NCBI GenBank assembly: GCA_020073495.1
Contig: JAIQFD010000001.1
Location: 765,868 to 829,867, forward strand
Source: Terriglobia bacterium
GTDB lineage: Bacteria > Acidobacteriota > Terriglobia > Terriglobales > Acidobacteriaceae
Direction of reading: 5' to 3'
DNA: 64,000 nt
Part shown: piece after piece, positions 48,553-57,977 of the stretch
Layout: every line of letters starts with the position of its first letter
How positions within the stretch are numbered: the stretch's first letter is position 1
The notes under the pieces: generated by a model
The model's input: the letters and a program-made list of their open reading frames with translations, nothing else
Told to the model about the DNA's origin: nothing
The model's database searches: none
Translations under genes and position numbers: made by a program

Positions 48553-50400
48553 TCAGTCGGGCGAACCGGCCTGGACCCGCGGCTGCTCCAGGTCCACGAA
48601 CTGCAAATCATACAACCTGCGATAGGTCCCGAGGCGTCCGAGCAGGTCCTCGTGGGTGCCGGCGTCGGTGATGGCGCCGTTCTCCAGCACCACAATGCGG
48701 TCGGCCCGCCGCACGGTCGAAAGCCGGTGGGCGATGACGAACACCGTGCGGCCAGCCATCAGGTTCTGTAAGGCTGATTGCACCAGAGACTCGGACTCGG
48801 AGTCCAGTGCCGAGGTCGCCTCGTCGAGAATAAGGATAGGGGCATTCTTCAGGATGGCGCGGGCGATGGCGATGCGCTGGCGCTCGCCGCCGGAGAGGCG
48901 CACACCCTTCTCGCCGATCACGGTGTTGTAACCCTCGGGCATGGCGGTGATGAAGTCGTCGGCCAGCGCGGCCCTGGCGGCATCGCGGACGGCGTCCAGG
49001 GAGACGTGCGGCTGGCCGTAGGCGATGTTATTGCGCACCGTGTCGTTGAAAAGAATGGTCTCCTGGGTGACGATGCCGATCTGGGCGCGCAGCGATGCGA
49101 GGGTGACGTCGCGCACGTCGTGGCCGTCGATGAGCAGGCGGCCGCCGCTGACGTCGAAGAAGCGCGGGATCAGATGGATGAGCGTGGTCTTGCCGGCGCC
49201 GCTGGAGCCGACCACCGCCAGCACCTCGCCCCGCTTGACCTCGAGGTCGATGCCGCGCAGCACGTCGCGTGCCTCTTCTTCGTCCTGGTAGGAAAAGCTG
49301 ACCGTGTCGAATTTCACCGACCCGGTGAACGGCGGCAGCGGCTTGGCGTGCGGCTTCTCGCGGACCTTGTCCTCGGCGTCCATGAACGTGAAGATGGCCG
49401 ACGAGGCGCCCAGCGCCTGCTGGAAGCTGTTGTTGAACAGGGCGAACTTGCGCACCGGCTCGTAGAGTTTGAAGACGGCGACGATGAAGGCCAGGAAAAT
49501 GCCCGGCGTGAAGCGGCCGTGCTTGATCCAGTCGCGGCCCAGCAGCAGCAGAAGTGCGATGGCGATGGCCCCGAAGATGTCCATCAGCGGCGAGCTCACG
49601 GCGGCGGCGCGCACCGAGCGCAGGTTGGCGCGGAACAGGCGGCTGGCGGCGTCGCGGAAACGCAGGTTCTCCCAGCGCTCCATGCTGAACGCCTTCACGA
49701 TGCGGTGGCCGGTGATGGTCTCCTGCAGGATGTTCTGCACGTCGGCGAGCTTGTCCTGTCCGCGACGGGTGGTGTGGCGCACGCGATGCCCGATGCGCCG
49801 CGCCGAGCCCAGGATGAAAGGTACGAAGATCGCCAGCACCCAAGCCAATCTTCCCCCTAACAGAAAGACCACGGCGGCAGTGAAGATGAAGGTGAAGATC
49901 TGCTGGAGGAACTCCGCCAGCACCGCCGACATGGCGTACTGCACGCGCTCGATGTCGTTGACGATGGTGGAGATCAGCGTGCCCGTCGAAAACTTCGAGA
50001 AAAATCCCACCGAACGGCGCAGGATGGCGTTGTAAAGCTCGTTGCGCAAGTCGGTGATCATGCCGAACCCGGCATAATTCACCAGGTAGGTGCCCGCGTA
50101 GTCGAAGATGCCTTTCAGGACCGTGGCTCCGACCAGAGCAACAGCAACCACCGTCCAATCATTGTGGAAGTAGTCGGGGACAAACTGCCCCAGATAGATG
50201 CTCTGTCCGCTCCACGGGACGCGGAACAGAGAGATGCCCGAAGGATGCACGGCCGGATGGAGCACACGGTCGAGGATGGGGCCGATCAGCAGCACGCGGA
50301 AGGCGTCGAGCAGGCCGACCATGGCCATCAGCAGCACAGAGAAAAAGAGCTGCGGTGAATAGGGCCGCACGTAGCGGAGCAGTCGGCTCAGTTGACGCAT
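48553..50400 (-). CDS. msbA: ABC exporter (MsbA-like, fused permease and ATPase)
   Basis: Half-transporter with a six-TM permease (about 1-320) and a C-terminal ATPase. Walker A is VVGSSGAGKTTLIHLIPRFF, the signature LSGGERQRIAIARAIL, Walker B APILILDEATSALDSESE and the H-loop FVIAHRLSTV. 615 aa. The match to MsbA-type lipid A flippases is by architecture; lipid A core, peptide or drug export cannot be separated. It heads the yicC-gmk-rpoZ-coaBC-udg-priA run. Confidence 0.9.
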   Translation of the reverse strand: MRQLSRLLRYVRPYSPQLFFSVLLMAMVGLLDAFRVLLIGPILDRVLHPAVHPSGISLFRVPWSGQSIYLGQFVPDYFHNDWTVVAVALVGATVLKGIFDYAGTYLVNYAGFGMITDLRNELYNAILRRSVGFFSKFSTGTLISTIVNDIERVQYAMSAVLAEFLQQIFTFIFTAAVVFLLGGRLAWVLAIFVPFILGSARRIGHRVRHTTRRGQDKLADVQNILQETITGHRIVKAFSMERWENLRFRDAASRLFRANLRSVRAAAVSSPLMDIFGAIAIALLLLLGRDWIKHGRFTPGIFLAFIVAVFKLYEPVRKFALFNNSFQQALGASSAIFTFMDAEDKVREKPHAKPLPPFTGSVKFDTVSFSYQDEEEARDVLRGIDLEVKRGEVLAVVGSSGAGKTTLIHLIPRFFDVSGGRLLIDGHDVRDVTLASLRAQIGIVTQETILFNDTVRNNIAYGQPHVSLDAVRDAARAALADDFITAMPEGYNTVIGEKGVRLSGGERQRIAIARAILKNAPILILDEATSALDSESESLVQSALQNLMAGRTVFVIAHRLSTVRRADRIVVLENGAITDAGTHEDLLGRLGTYRRLYDLQFVDLEQPRVQAGSPD

Positions 50401-50501
50401 GGGCTCCGCTGGGCGGACAGTCGGCGTGCGGGCCGCTGGGCGGCCGCGTCCGAAATGGGGTTGAGGGGATGCAAGCGCCTATTCTAGCGGATTCTCCAGA
50501 A

Positions 50502-51428
50502 CTATTTGGGTGAGTCCCGATGGACCACCTTTCCCCGGTATCCCGCCTTCTTCAATTGCTTGTAGACATCTTCGGCGATCATCACCGAGCGGTGCTGGCC
50601 CCCGGTGCAGCCGAACGCGATGGTCAGGTAGCTCTTCCCTTCCTTGACGTAGTGCGGCAGCAAATACACCAGCAGGTCGGAAATGCGGGTGATGAATTCC
50701 TGCGTCTGGGGGAAGGAGCGGATGTATCTGGCGACGCGCGGGTCGCGTCCGGTGAGCGGGCGGAACTCGGGCACGAAATGCGGATTGGGCAGGAAGCGGA
50801 CGTCGAAGACCAGGTCGGCGTCGTCGGGGACACCATGCTTGTAGCCGAAGCTGACGCAGGAGACCAGGATGTTCTTGTCCGTGGCCTCGCGCTGGAAGCG
50901 CTCGTTGATGTGCGCCCGCAGCTCATGAACGTTGAAGCGCGACGTGTCGATGACCACATCGGCCAGTTTGCGGATGGCGCGCAGGCGCAGGCGTTCGGCT
51001 TTGAGCGACGATTTGACGGGTTCCGAGGTGCCCAGCGGGTGTGGGCGGCGGGTCTCGCTAAAGCGCCGCAACAGCGACTCGTCGCTGGCTTCCAGGAAGA
51101 TGACGGTGGTAGGCATGATGCGCCGCACCGATTGCAGCATGGCGGGCAGCTTGCCCAGCTTGACGCCCTCGCGGACGTCCACCACCAGGGCGGTGCGCTC
51201 GATCTCGGCGGACTGCTTCGCCAGTTCCGCGAAGCGTGGAAGCAACTCGACCGGCAGGTTATCCACCGCGTAGTAACCCAGGTCCTCGAAGGCCTTGAGC
51301 ACGGACGCCTTGCCCGATCCGCTCATGCCAGTGATGAGCACCAGCTCGGGACGGCGCGCGCTGGGCGCGCCCTTGCGCCGGGCCACGATTGGCTCAGACT
51401 TCTGGGGAGCCTTGCGGCGGACCGCCAT
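50502..51428 (-). CDS. rapZ: RNase adapter RapZ family (YvcJ-like P-loop protein)
   Basis: P-loop protein that in E. coli controls glmS mRNA turnover through small RNAs and in Bacillus acts as YvcJ. The N-terminal ATP-binding region has LITGMSGSGKASVLKAFEDL with GYYAVDNLPVELLP and DVREG. The C-terminal domain has SFGYKHGVPDDADLVFDVRF, RTFP-like regions and IAFGCTGGQHRSVMIAEDVY. An extra basic N-terminal stretch of about 30 residues is present. Confidence 0.94.
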   Translation of the reverse strand: MAVRRKAPQKSEPIVARRKGAPSARRPELVLITGMSGSGKASVLKAFEDLGYYAVDNLPVELLPRFAELAKQSAEIERTALVVDVREGVKLGKLPAMLQSVRRIMPTTVIFLEASDESLLRRFSETRRPHPLGTSEPVKSSLKAERLRLRAIRKLADVVIDTSRFNVHELRAHINERFQREATDKNILVSCVSFGYKHGVPDDADLVFDVRFLPNPHFVPEFRPLTGRDPRVARYIRSFPQTQEFITRISDLLVYLLPHYVKEGKSYLTIAFGCTGGQHRSVMIAEDVYKQLKKAGYRGKVVHRDSPK

Positions 51429-51440
51429 AGGCCGATGGTA

Positions 51441-52460
51441 TCACCGCGGCCCCGGTCCGGAGCGCGGAGGCGGGTTGCGGAGCAGGTTCACGATGTCCTC
51501 GTGACCGTTGCGGGCGGCCTCGGAGATGGCGGTGCGGCCGTTGCGGGCGCGCAGGTTGGGATCCGCACCCTGCTCGAGCAGCAGAGTGACCATGTCAATA
51601 TGCCCGCGGCCCGCCGCCAGCATCAGCCCGGTGATGCCGCTACTGGTGGCGGCATTGACGCGGGCGCCGCGCCCCAGGAGCACGCGCGCGCTGTCCAGGT
51701 CGTCGTGGTCGGCGGCCAGGAGCAGGGGCGTGCGGCCATCGACGGCACGCGCGTTGGGGTCGGCGCCGCGCTCCAGCAGGACGCCGGCGAGAGCGCTCCA
51801 GCCCTGCGCGACGGTATGGTGCAGCGCGGTCCAGCCGCGGCGGTCGCGTCCGTTGACGAATGCCGGCAACCGGCTGGGCGGCTCGGCATCGAGCAGGATG
51901 TCCACCACCGCCGCGTGGCCCTCGGCGGCGGCGAACATCAGCAGGGTGCGGCCGTCGGGATCGCGGACAGCGAGCGATGCCCCATGCGCGACCAGTGTCT
52001 TCACGGCGTCGGCGTGGTTATTCAGCACAGCCTCGGTCAGTGCCGACCAGCCGTTCTTGTCCACCAGGTTGATCTCCGCATGCCGGACCAACAACAGCTT
52101 GATGACCTCGACGTTGCCGGCCTCGGCCGCGGTCATGAGGGCGGTCCAGCCGCCGGAGTCCTCGCGGTTGACGTCCGCTCCCGCCTTGAGCAGCGCCTGG
52201 ACGACCGCGGGATTGGGCGATTCCGCAGCGTGCATCAGCGCCGTGGTGCCGAAGTTGTCGGCGGCATTGGGGTCCGCGCCCTGGGCGAGCAGGGCGCGGA
52301 CCGCCGCCGGCTTCTCGTCGTCCGCCGCGGCGATCAGCTGTTCATTGAGCTGGGCGCGCTGGGCGTCGGAGATCCCCTTCTTTGCGGTGGATGGCTTCTG
52401 TGCGCTCGCGGAAGCCAGGCAGGCGAACACGACGGCAGCGATCTGGAGGGCGCGCCACAT
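51441..52460 (-). CDS. Exported ankyrin-repeat protein
   Basis: Start chosen at MWRALQIAAVVFACLASASAQ, a clean signal peptide; an upstream start adds 33 residues that block it. About eight ankyrin repeats follow (units such as GADPNAADNFGTTALMHAAE and GHAAVVDILLDAE). The mature protein should be a periplasmic or surface protein-interaction module. 339 aa. The partner is unknown. Confidence 0.88.
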   Translation of the reverse strand: MWRALQIAAVVFACLASASAQKPSTAKKGISDAQRAQLNEQLIAAADDEKPAAVRALLAQGADPNAADNFGTTALMHAAESPNPAVVQALLKAGADVNREDSGGWTALMTAAEAGNVEVIKLLLVRHAEINLVDKNGWSALTEAVLNNHADAVKTLVAHGASLAVRDPDGRTLLMFAAAEGHAAVVDILLDAEPPSRLPAFVNGRDRRGWTALHHTVAQGWSALAGVLLERGADPNARAVDGRTPLLLAADHDDLDSARVLLGRGARVNAATSSGITGLMLAAGRGHIDMVTLLLEQGADPNLRARNGRTAISEAARNGHEDIVNLLRNPPPRSGPGPR

Positions 52461-52562
52461 CCCGCACAGTATCGCGCTGCCCGCGCGCGCACTCCACGGA
52501 AATCTCGACAAAAACAGGCACATCGCTGTGCCCCTCTGAGCTGCGGATGTCGCCAGCAAGAC

Positions 52563-52940
52563 CTATCCCGCCGCCGGCTTGGAGAACGATTGGATGGCTT
52601 CCGTCTCGTCGTCCTTCATATCGATGAATTTATCCAGACGGGTGAGCTTCAACACGTCGCGGACGGTCTTGTTCGGGCTTAAGAACTTCAACTCCCCGTT
52701 CTGCTTGCGCAGCGAAGTATAGGCGCCGAACAGGTCGCCGATCCCGGAGCTGTCGATGTAGGCCACTTTCTTCAGGTTCAGCAGGATGCGCGTGTGGCCC
52801 TCATGGGCGAGGCTGCGGATGAGATCGCTGAGCTTGGCGCCGCTGCCCGCGCCAAAAGCGACTGCCTCGCCCAGACTTATGCGTCCGCTTAGATCGAGGA
52901 TGGTGACGTCTCCGGTGCGGCGAACGGTGTGCTCGAGCAT
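52563..52940 (-). CDS. STAS-domain anti-sigma-factor antagonist
   Basis: SpoIIAA/RsbV-like protein of 125 aa. It starts MLEHTVRRTGDVTILDLSGR and carries the phosphorylatable Ser in VAYIDSSGIGDLFGAYTSLR (near residue 63). It would release a sigma factor by binding an anti-sigma kinase, but no such kinase gene is nearby. Confidence 0.92.
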   Translation of the reverse strand: MLEHTVRRTGDVTILDLSGRISLGEAVAFGAGSGAKLSDLIRSLAHEGHTRILLNLKKVAYIDSSGIGDLFGAYTSLRKQNGELKFLSPNKTVRDVLKLTRLDKFIDMKDDETEAIQSFSKPAAG

Positions 52941-52978
52941 GCCTACCTCCTAAGCGCTTCCCCGCGAGACGCGGCCGG

Positions 52979-54157
52979 TCACGGCAGCACCTGATAGCGG
53001 GTGACCATACCCATGTCCATGTGGTCGGAGATGTGACAGTGGTAGAGCCAGATGCCGGGAGCGTCGGGGACCATGTCCACGGTGTCCATTTGTGCCGGGC
53101 TGAGGGCGATAACGTCGGTGCGCCGGCCGTGGTCGAGCACCACGTTGCCGTGCCAGTGGGGAGTGTGGAAGTTGATCCCTTCGCCCAAGGTCACCAGATA
53201 CCAGCGGACGCGCTCACCAAGCTTCATGCTGGTCATCGGCCCGTTTCCAGCCAGATAGCCGTTGATGGTGGACTTGAAATTGGAAGGCGCGAAGCCCACG
53301 CCGATAAGAGAAAACATGTCATCCGTATCGCGCGGCTCTAGGTCCAGCTTCTTCACGCCCGCGGGGTCGCCGGCGAAGTGCTGGATGTTGTAGTCGAGAT
53401 AGTGGCTCTGGTTTTCGTCGTAGATCATGAAGAGGCTGAGGAATTCGCGATCCACATCCTTGGGGGTGCCGTCCGGCCGGGCCATGCCCTTGCCAGTCAC
53501 AATGATCGCCCCGATCAGGCCGCTGTTGACGTCGCGCATTTCTTCGGTGTGCGAGTGGTAGAGCCAGACGATCGAGCTGGGATCGCTCGGGCCGGGTCCG
53601 GCGCGCTGGGGAATCTTCCAGGTATAGACGTGGATGCTGCCGGGCGGCACCGCGTCATCGGCCTTGTCGGCGCCGCTGGTCCCGTCGTTGTACAGCGCGC
53701 CTTCGGAGTCCTTGTTGTAGAAGACGCCGTGCGGGTGCATGCCGTAGGGCCGGGATGCGTGGTTCTTAAAGACCACGCGGATGGTGTCGCCGACTTCGCC
53801 ACGCAGGACCGGGCCGAGACTCCCCAAGTACTGCTGGTCGGCCGGGCGCGGCTTGAGCTGGGCAAAAGTGTCGTCGGTGTATTCACGATAGAGCGCCTTG
53901 CGGTAGATGTGGCCGATGCGCTGCGGGCCGCCCTCCACGAATGTCTTGGCGTAACCCGCGAAGGGCTTGCCGGTGATCCTGTCGAGACCGTCGGGCGTGT
54001 AGTCCCAGTCCACTTCATCGGCGGCGACAAAGTAGGTGTGGACTTTGCCTCCGCTTGGCGCCCTTTGCGCTGCGGCGCGAGCAGACGCCGGCGCAATGGC
54101 CAAGAGAATCTGCCCGAGCACAACGAGGCTCCAGACTACGGCTTTCCGGACCAGCAT
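52979..54157 (-). CDS. Multicopper oxidase (two-domain/ceruloplasmin-like)
   Basis: Exported copper oxidase. The signal peptide is VVWSLVVLGQILLAIAPASA. Copper motifs in order: GMHPHGVFYN near residue 137, WLYHSHTEEM near 192, NFHTPHWHGNVV near 341 and IWLYHCHISDHMDMGM near 370 (type 1 Cys-His-Met and type 3 ligands). All are intact. The 392 aa length is short compared with three-domain laccases and fits a two-domain enzyme. The substrate could be metal ions or phenols; it is not decidable. Confidence 0.9.
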   Translation of the reverse strand: MLVRKAVVWSLVVLGQILLAIAPASARAAAQRAPSGGKVHTYFVAADEVDWDYTPDGLDRITGKPFAGYAKTFVEGGPQRIGHIYRKALYREYTDDTFAQLKPRPADQQYLGSLGPVLRGEVGDTIRVVFKNHASRPYGMHPHGVFYNKDSEGALYNDGTSGADKADDAVPPGSIHVYTWKIPQRAGPGPSDPSSIVWLYHSHTEEMRDVNSGLIGAIIVTGKGMARPDGTPKDVDREFLSLFMIYDENQSHYLDYNIQHFAGDPAGVKKLDLEPRDTDDMFSLIGVGFAPSNFKSTINGYLAGNGPMTSMKLGERVRWYLVTLGEGINFHTPHWHGNVVLDHGRRTDVIALSPAQMDTVDMVPDAPGIWLYHCHISDHMDMGMVTRYQVLP

Positions 54158-54471
54158 GGATGTCCCTCCAGTATTCGGTGAGCCGTGACCTCACCTCGCC
54201 CCACTGTTGTGCCTCTTGGAAGGCGTGTGGCGCTTGTGGCGGTCACGCATTCTAGCCCGCCGCTTTCGACTGTGCCACTTTATTGTGGCTGGATCGCCGC
54301 GGTCGAAGCTGTTCTGGGCGCTGTCGAGTGCGGAACTGCGTAGGACACGATCGCTGGCGAGAACAGCCCTTCCCAGCAAATGACCAGTGTCGTTGGCGAG
54401 ATGGGGATTTCTCGCCAACAATCGGATCGACGGATGCCAGAAACGGCAGACTTCTGGACAGTTCAACAGCC

Positions 54472-54501
54472 TGCAAGAAGAAAGCCGCCCCGCAGGGCGG
54501 C
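54472..54501 (-). terminator. Rho-independent terminator of the PEP-CTERM cluster
   Basis: On the minus strand a GCCGCCC-TGCG-GGGCGGC stem is followed by TTTCTTCTTG. It lies about 30 bases after the reconstructed end of the frameshifted PEP-CTERM gene. Confidence 0.75.
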
Positions 54502-54532
54502 TGCACAACGACTCCTGAGACGTTATCGGCGT

Positions 54533-54710
54533 ACCTTCCGGCGCAGTGTGCCTGCGATCCCGAACCGTCCGGACCCAACAGCGACAGCGATCCTGGCTCG
54601 GGGACTTCGGTCGAGGTGCTGATGAAAAAGATCTGGTTGTCACCACCGCCGAAGGCCCCGAAGACCAGACAGAATTGGCCCGGGTGCGATCGTGCGGCCG
54701 CGCAGCGCAC
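54533..54710 (-). pseudogene. Broken PEP-CTERM protein gene (C-terminal part, one frameshift)
   Basis: In one frame it reads FGAFGGGDNQIFFIST then TEVPEPGSLSLLG, the PEP-CTERM signature. A one-base shift just after LLG continues as SGRFGIAGTLRRKVRR and a stop at 54533, the expected hydrophobic-plus-basic tail. Upstream coding sequence is missing or scrambled, so the N-terminal half is lost. It is the third PEP-CTERM locus in a row and was probably once a paralogue. Confidence 0.78.
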
Positions 54711-54764
54711 CCGTGCCGATCCGAAGCAGCAGAAGGGGGAGGTCTTCTGCGCTGACGCTCGACG

Positions 54765-55268
54765 CTAGGCCGCCCAGCGCTTCCGAATGCGGAAGGCAAT
54801 TGCCGTCAGACCGCTGCCGAAGAGCGCCAGGGAGCCGGGCTCGGGTACCTGAGCACCGCCCTCCTGGATGTCCCACCCGATAGCGGGATGCCAGCTGGCA
54901 GTATCAGTCTCGATCAGCGCCCCCGCATCATAGAAATAGATGGTGAATGACAAGGGGTCGTTGGGACTGCCGCTAAATAGCGCGCTAAAAGTCAGATCGG
55001 TGAGGGTATTGCCGGTGGCGGTGGCGTACCAGGGGAACACAAAGTTTGCCCCCCAGCTTCCATTACTGAAGCCATTCGTCCCCGGACTTTCGAGAGTGCC
55101 GCTGAGCATGACGATCCCAAAGCTGTCAAAAGTCATGTTGAACGCGTGGAATCCCTGCTGCCAGCTCCCGAAGACAACCGGATCGCCGACCGCCACAGTG
55201 TCTGCGACGGCGGTGCCGGCACAGACGAACAGCACCACGGCGAGAGACAAAATGCAAAGAGTTTTCAC
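54765..55268 (-). CDS. PEP-CTERM sorting-domain protein
   Basis: 167 aa exported protein. Start GTG, with GGAGG seven bases upstream. The signal peptide is MKTLCILSLAVVLFVCAGTA. A beta-rich domain follows (SFTIYFYDAGALIETDTASW), then the C-terminal VPEPGSLALFGSGLTAIAFR and RIRKRWAA. The tail is the exosortase signal, so the protein is probably processed and exported with extracellular polysaccharide. No exosortase is present here. The function of the mature domain is unknown. Confidence 0.85.
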   Translation of the reverse strand: MKTLCILSLAVVLFVCAGTAVADTVAVGDPVVFGSWQQGFHAFNMTFDSFGIVMLSGTLESPGTNGFSNGSWGANFVFPWYATATGNTLTDLTFSALFSGSPNDPLSFTIYFYDAGALIETDTASWHPAIGWDIQEGGAQVPEPGSLALFGSGLTAIAFRIRKRWAA

Positions 55269-55423
55269 AGAAAACCTCCAGTATGTATATGTATTTGTCT
55301 TGCACGGGCCCAATTTCCTAAAACAAAACTCTGTCGTCGCGGGATTGCGGCGCGGCTGGTTTGCCGCCCGCCGACCCGCAATCGTCTTGTCAGAGCCGAA
55401 GCGGAACCGAGAGATCCGCCCCA

Positions 55424-56008
55424 TCAGATCCGGACCTTACGGCGCACCAAGCCGGCAGCGGCGAAGAGCCCTGATCCAAACAGCATCAGCGACGATGGTT
55501 CGGGCACACCGATGAATGGCTGCGGAATGCCGTAGGGATATCCGTGAGCTACGTCATAGTCCGCAACGACCGGGATGTAGAACAAATCGGGAGTCTGGTA
55601 GCCGGGATTGGCAGCCAGAAAGGCGTCCACGATAGGCTTCCAAACACCGTCGAAGCCGCCGCCCAGACCCAAGGCCGCCCAGACGTCGTTCTGGATGGCC
55701 GCGTTTCCAGGATTCTTGAGCAGCAGATCGGCGAACAGGGCAGCCATATTCCACTTGTTTGGGTTCTGAGTGAAATATGGATTGGTATTGATGTCGGCGA
55801 TGGTGTAAACCTGCGCGGTCCAGGATTCGCCCATGGTGATGAAATTCACGTCGGAGCCGCACGCCAATTGCTGCACGCTGCCGTTGACCTTCATGTCGTA
55901 GGGACCGATTTGGCCGTACGGAGTGCCCACCAGTTGCAGGGTCACGGTGTCGGCGACCGCGGCGGTCGCCACCGCCATCAGAACGAGAACGAATAACCAT
56001 TTCTTCAT
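55424..56008 (-). CDS. PEP-CTERM sorting-domain protein
   Basis: 194 aa. Start chosen at the ATG eight bases after GGAGG, giving the signal peptide MKKWLFVLVLMAVATAAVA. A globular region (QQLACGSDVNFITMGESWTA, PYFTQNPNKWNMAALFADLL) is followed by VPEPSSLMLFGSGLFAAAGL and RRKVRI. It resembles acidobacterial PEP-CTERM proteins with a 'MTMGESW' core. It lies upstream of the other PEP-CTERM gene on the same strand, with a 155-base gap. Confidence 0.85.
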   Translation of the reverse strand: MKKWLFVLVLMAVATAAVADTVTLQLVGTPYGQIGPYDMKVNGSVQQLACGSDVNFITMGESWTAQVYTIADINTNPYFTQNPNKWNMAALFADLLLKNPGNAAIQNDVWAALGLGGGFDGVWKPIVDAFLAANPGYQTPDLFYIPVVADYDVAHGYPYGIPQPFIGVPEPSSLMLFGSGLFAAAGLVRRKVRI

Positions 56009-56110
56009 GTTCATTGCCTCCTGTTTCATCACAGCGGTATCAGAGCTGTTTCCTCCTCAACGCAAGTTCGTGGACGGAACGCCAGCGCGCGGCTCGCGTT
56101 CCGCCCGAGG

Positions 56111-56317
56111 TCACGTGGCTCGGAGGTGCTCGAGCCGGAGCGCGCGTCTGGCCGGCCAGAACCCCCAGTAGCGCCGCATGCAGGTGCGACAACGGAATGG
56201 GCGAAGCACAAGGAACGGAAGCACCGTCCATTCGAACCATCCGTCGCGGCGGGAGCTGCTGACGTGGCCACTTCCGCAGGTGGGGCAGCGGCGGTGCAGG
56301 TGGTATCGAATCTTCAT
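56111..56317 (-). CDS. Small zinc-ribbon membrane-associated protein
   Basis: 68 residues from ATG 56317 (AGGAG eight bases upstream). It has RRCPTCGSGHVSSSRRDGWF, then a hydrophobic WTVLPFLVLRPFRC with CRTC and RRYWGF. The two CxxC pairs should bind one zinc, with the hydrophobic stretch between them. From memory, similar 'CPxCGSxxVxRSRRRG ... RPFRCxxC' proteins are common in acidobacteria; their role is unknown. Confidence 0.7.
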   Translation of the reverse strand: MKIRYHLHRRCPTCGSGHVSSSRRDGWFEWTVLPFLVLRPFRCRTCMRRYWGFWPARRALRLEHLRAT

Positions 56318-56415
56318 CTCCATATCTCCTGAGAAGGGGCCCTACCGCATCCCTGCCGGGGACGCGCGGGATGCAGAAAACTCGTCAAGGACATCCGAGA
56401 TGACTCCACTCCCGA

Positions 56416-56865
56416 TCACAGCCGGGAGGCGTTGCCCTCGCTTTCGGTGGGGTTCAGAAGGAATACGTGGTCCTTCCCGTCAAGCAACCCCACTCCTACA
56501 ATCTGGCCCTGGTCGTTGATCCCCACCGCCTGGAGGAGCTCCCAGCGATGGGCATCGACGAGAAGCTGGTTGAGGTCGTACATCACGCCCCCGGTAACGA
56601 GAAACGCGTGAAAGGTGTCATTTCCGGCGGTGAGTGATCCCCCGACGATCTGTCCGGCATTGTTGATGCCGTGGGCGGCGCTGAACGCGCCGCCGAGAGT
56701 CCCCAGGGCGGACCTGCGCCCGTTGCAGACGAAAGCCTGCACGGCGTGCTGCTCGTTAGCGGCGGCGCCGACGAAGGAGCCCGAGTTGTTGATGGCGTGA
56801 ACCATATTGTGATTACCTTCGACGACTCCGAGGTCGATGACCCGAAAACGCGGAAGGCGTCCCAT
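56416..56865 (-). CDS. HAF-repeat protein
   Basis: 149 residues with three HAF-type repeats (MVHAINNSGSFVGAAAN, SAAHGINNAGQIVGGSL, LQAVGINDQGQIVGVGLLDG). This repeat is typical of extracellular proteins found with PEP-CTERM genes. It lacks a signal peptide and sorting signal, so it may be a truncated derivative. Start at ATG 56865, seven bases after GAAAGG. Confidence 0.75.
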   Translation of the reverse strand: MGRLPRFRVIDLGVVEGNHNMVHAINNSGSFVGAAANEQHAVQAFVCNGRRSALGTLGGAFSAAHGINNAGQIVGGSLTAGNDTFHAFLVTGGVMYDLNQLLVDAHRWELLQAVGINDQGQIVGVGLLDGKDHVFLLNPTESEGNASRL

Positions 56866-56972
56866 TTCCATCCCTTTCGTCACCGATCGCCTGTGGCTTC
56901 TCCAACTTCCGCACAAAGCGATGGCGAAGGCTCAGCGGCGGCCCAGCCGAGCCCGGCGACACACCGCGGAGC

Positions 56973-57185
56973 TCACGCAGCCCCGGGCTGGCGGACGAAG
57001 TAGTCCAGGTACAGGTCGACCGTCTGAATCGCTTCCCGCAAGTCGCCGGCGTACCCTTCCGCCACCACTTCTCCGGTGGCGTCAGTACGGATGGTGTAGG
57101 AGTAGCAAGGCAGATCGTGAAACACCTTTATGAAGTTGCCGACTTCGCCGCGAAACGGCCCACGGCGCCTGACATGCGGGTCCAT
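56973..57185 (-). CDS. Small protein of unknown function
   Basis: 70 residues: VFHDLPCYSYTIRTDATGEV and EGYAGDLREAIQTVDLYLDY. GGAGG lies five bases before ATG. The beta-strand plus helix pattern resembles small single-domain proteins. It lies between the HAF-repeat gene and the LuxR regulator on the same strand. Confidence 0.6.
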   Translation of the reverse strand: MDPHVRRRGPFRGEVGNFIKVFHDLPCYSYTIRTDATGEVVAEGYAGDLREAIQTVDLYLDYFVRQPGAA

Positions 57186-57290
57186 GGTGTCCTCCGAGGA
57201 GGCGAATCATGCGCGGTCGATAGGGGGGCCGTCATCACCCATATGGGTGATATCGGTCGATATTTCTGGCGTCGTAAAAGAGAAGCGGGT

Positions 57291-57977
57291 CTAAGAGAGA
57301 TCGGGTTGCTGGAGGACGCTGCCGATCAAGAGCGCCAGGAGTTGCGTCTGGCGATTGGTTTCCGTCTTCAAGAAAATGTGCTTGAGGTGAGTGCGGACGG
57401 TATTGGGGGTGACATGAAGCGCATCGCCGGCTTCTGCCAGTGTCTTGCCGTTGAGGAGGAGCACGACCAGGTGACTTTCTGCGCGCGTAAGACCGTAGAG
57501 GCGGGAGAGGGCAGCCTGGTCGATACAGGCGAGCGCCGCCGGATCCTGGAGAAAGACAACTGCGCGACAGAGAGGACCGCCCGCCAGCCCGGTCGGCATC
57601 CGCACCGGAGCGATGCGGAGCAGGAGGCTGGGCTTCAGTGAAGGCCGCCATAGCGACAAGACTGCGGCAGTCTCCGGTGAAGGAGCCGGACGACTGGCCG
57701 CCCAGCGCACCAGACCGCGAAGGTCCACCGTATCCCGGGCGCGATAGGCAGACAGCCCGTCGGGACCCCTGTACAAGCCGTCTGCGTACTTGAAAATCTT
57801 GTTGGCGGTTTGATTGGTGAACAGAACTCGGGAGCAGTCGTCGGCCACAATGAGGCCGCGGTTGAGGGAATCGAGGGCCTGGGCGGCCGCTTCGCGCTCC
57901 ACCAGCAGATCGATTGCGGGCGCCGCACGCCTGGTAAGATTCTGCGGACGCGGCTCCCCGAGGGTCGTGGTGGCCAT
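57291..57977 (-). CDS. LuxR-family transcriptional regulator
   Basis: 228 residues. The N-terminal PAS-like region (ALDSLNRGLIVADDCSRVLF) is followed by a C-terminal helix-turn-helix (LYGLTRAESHLVVLLLNGKT, then DALHVTPNTVRTHLKHIFLK), the GerE/LuxR fold. There is no receiver domain. ATG 57977 has GGAGG seven bases upstream. It might control the neighbouring PEP-CTERM genes; this is inference. Confidence 0.85.
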   Translation of the reverse strand: MATTTLGEPRPQNLTRRAAPAIDLLVEREAAAQALDSLNRGLIVADDCSRVLFTNQTANKIFKYADGLYRGPDGLSAYRARDTVDLRGLVRWAASRPAPSPETAAVLSLWRPSLKPSLLLRIAPVRMPTGLAGGPLCRAVVFLQDPAALACIDQAALSRLYGLTRAESHLVVLLLNGKTLAEAGDALHVTPNTVRTHLKHIFLKTETNRQTQLLALLIGSVLQQPDLS

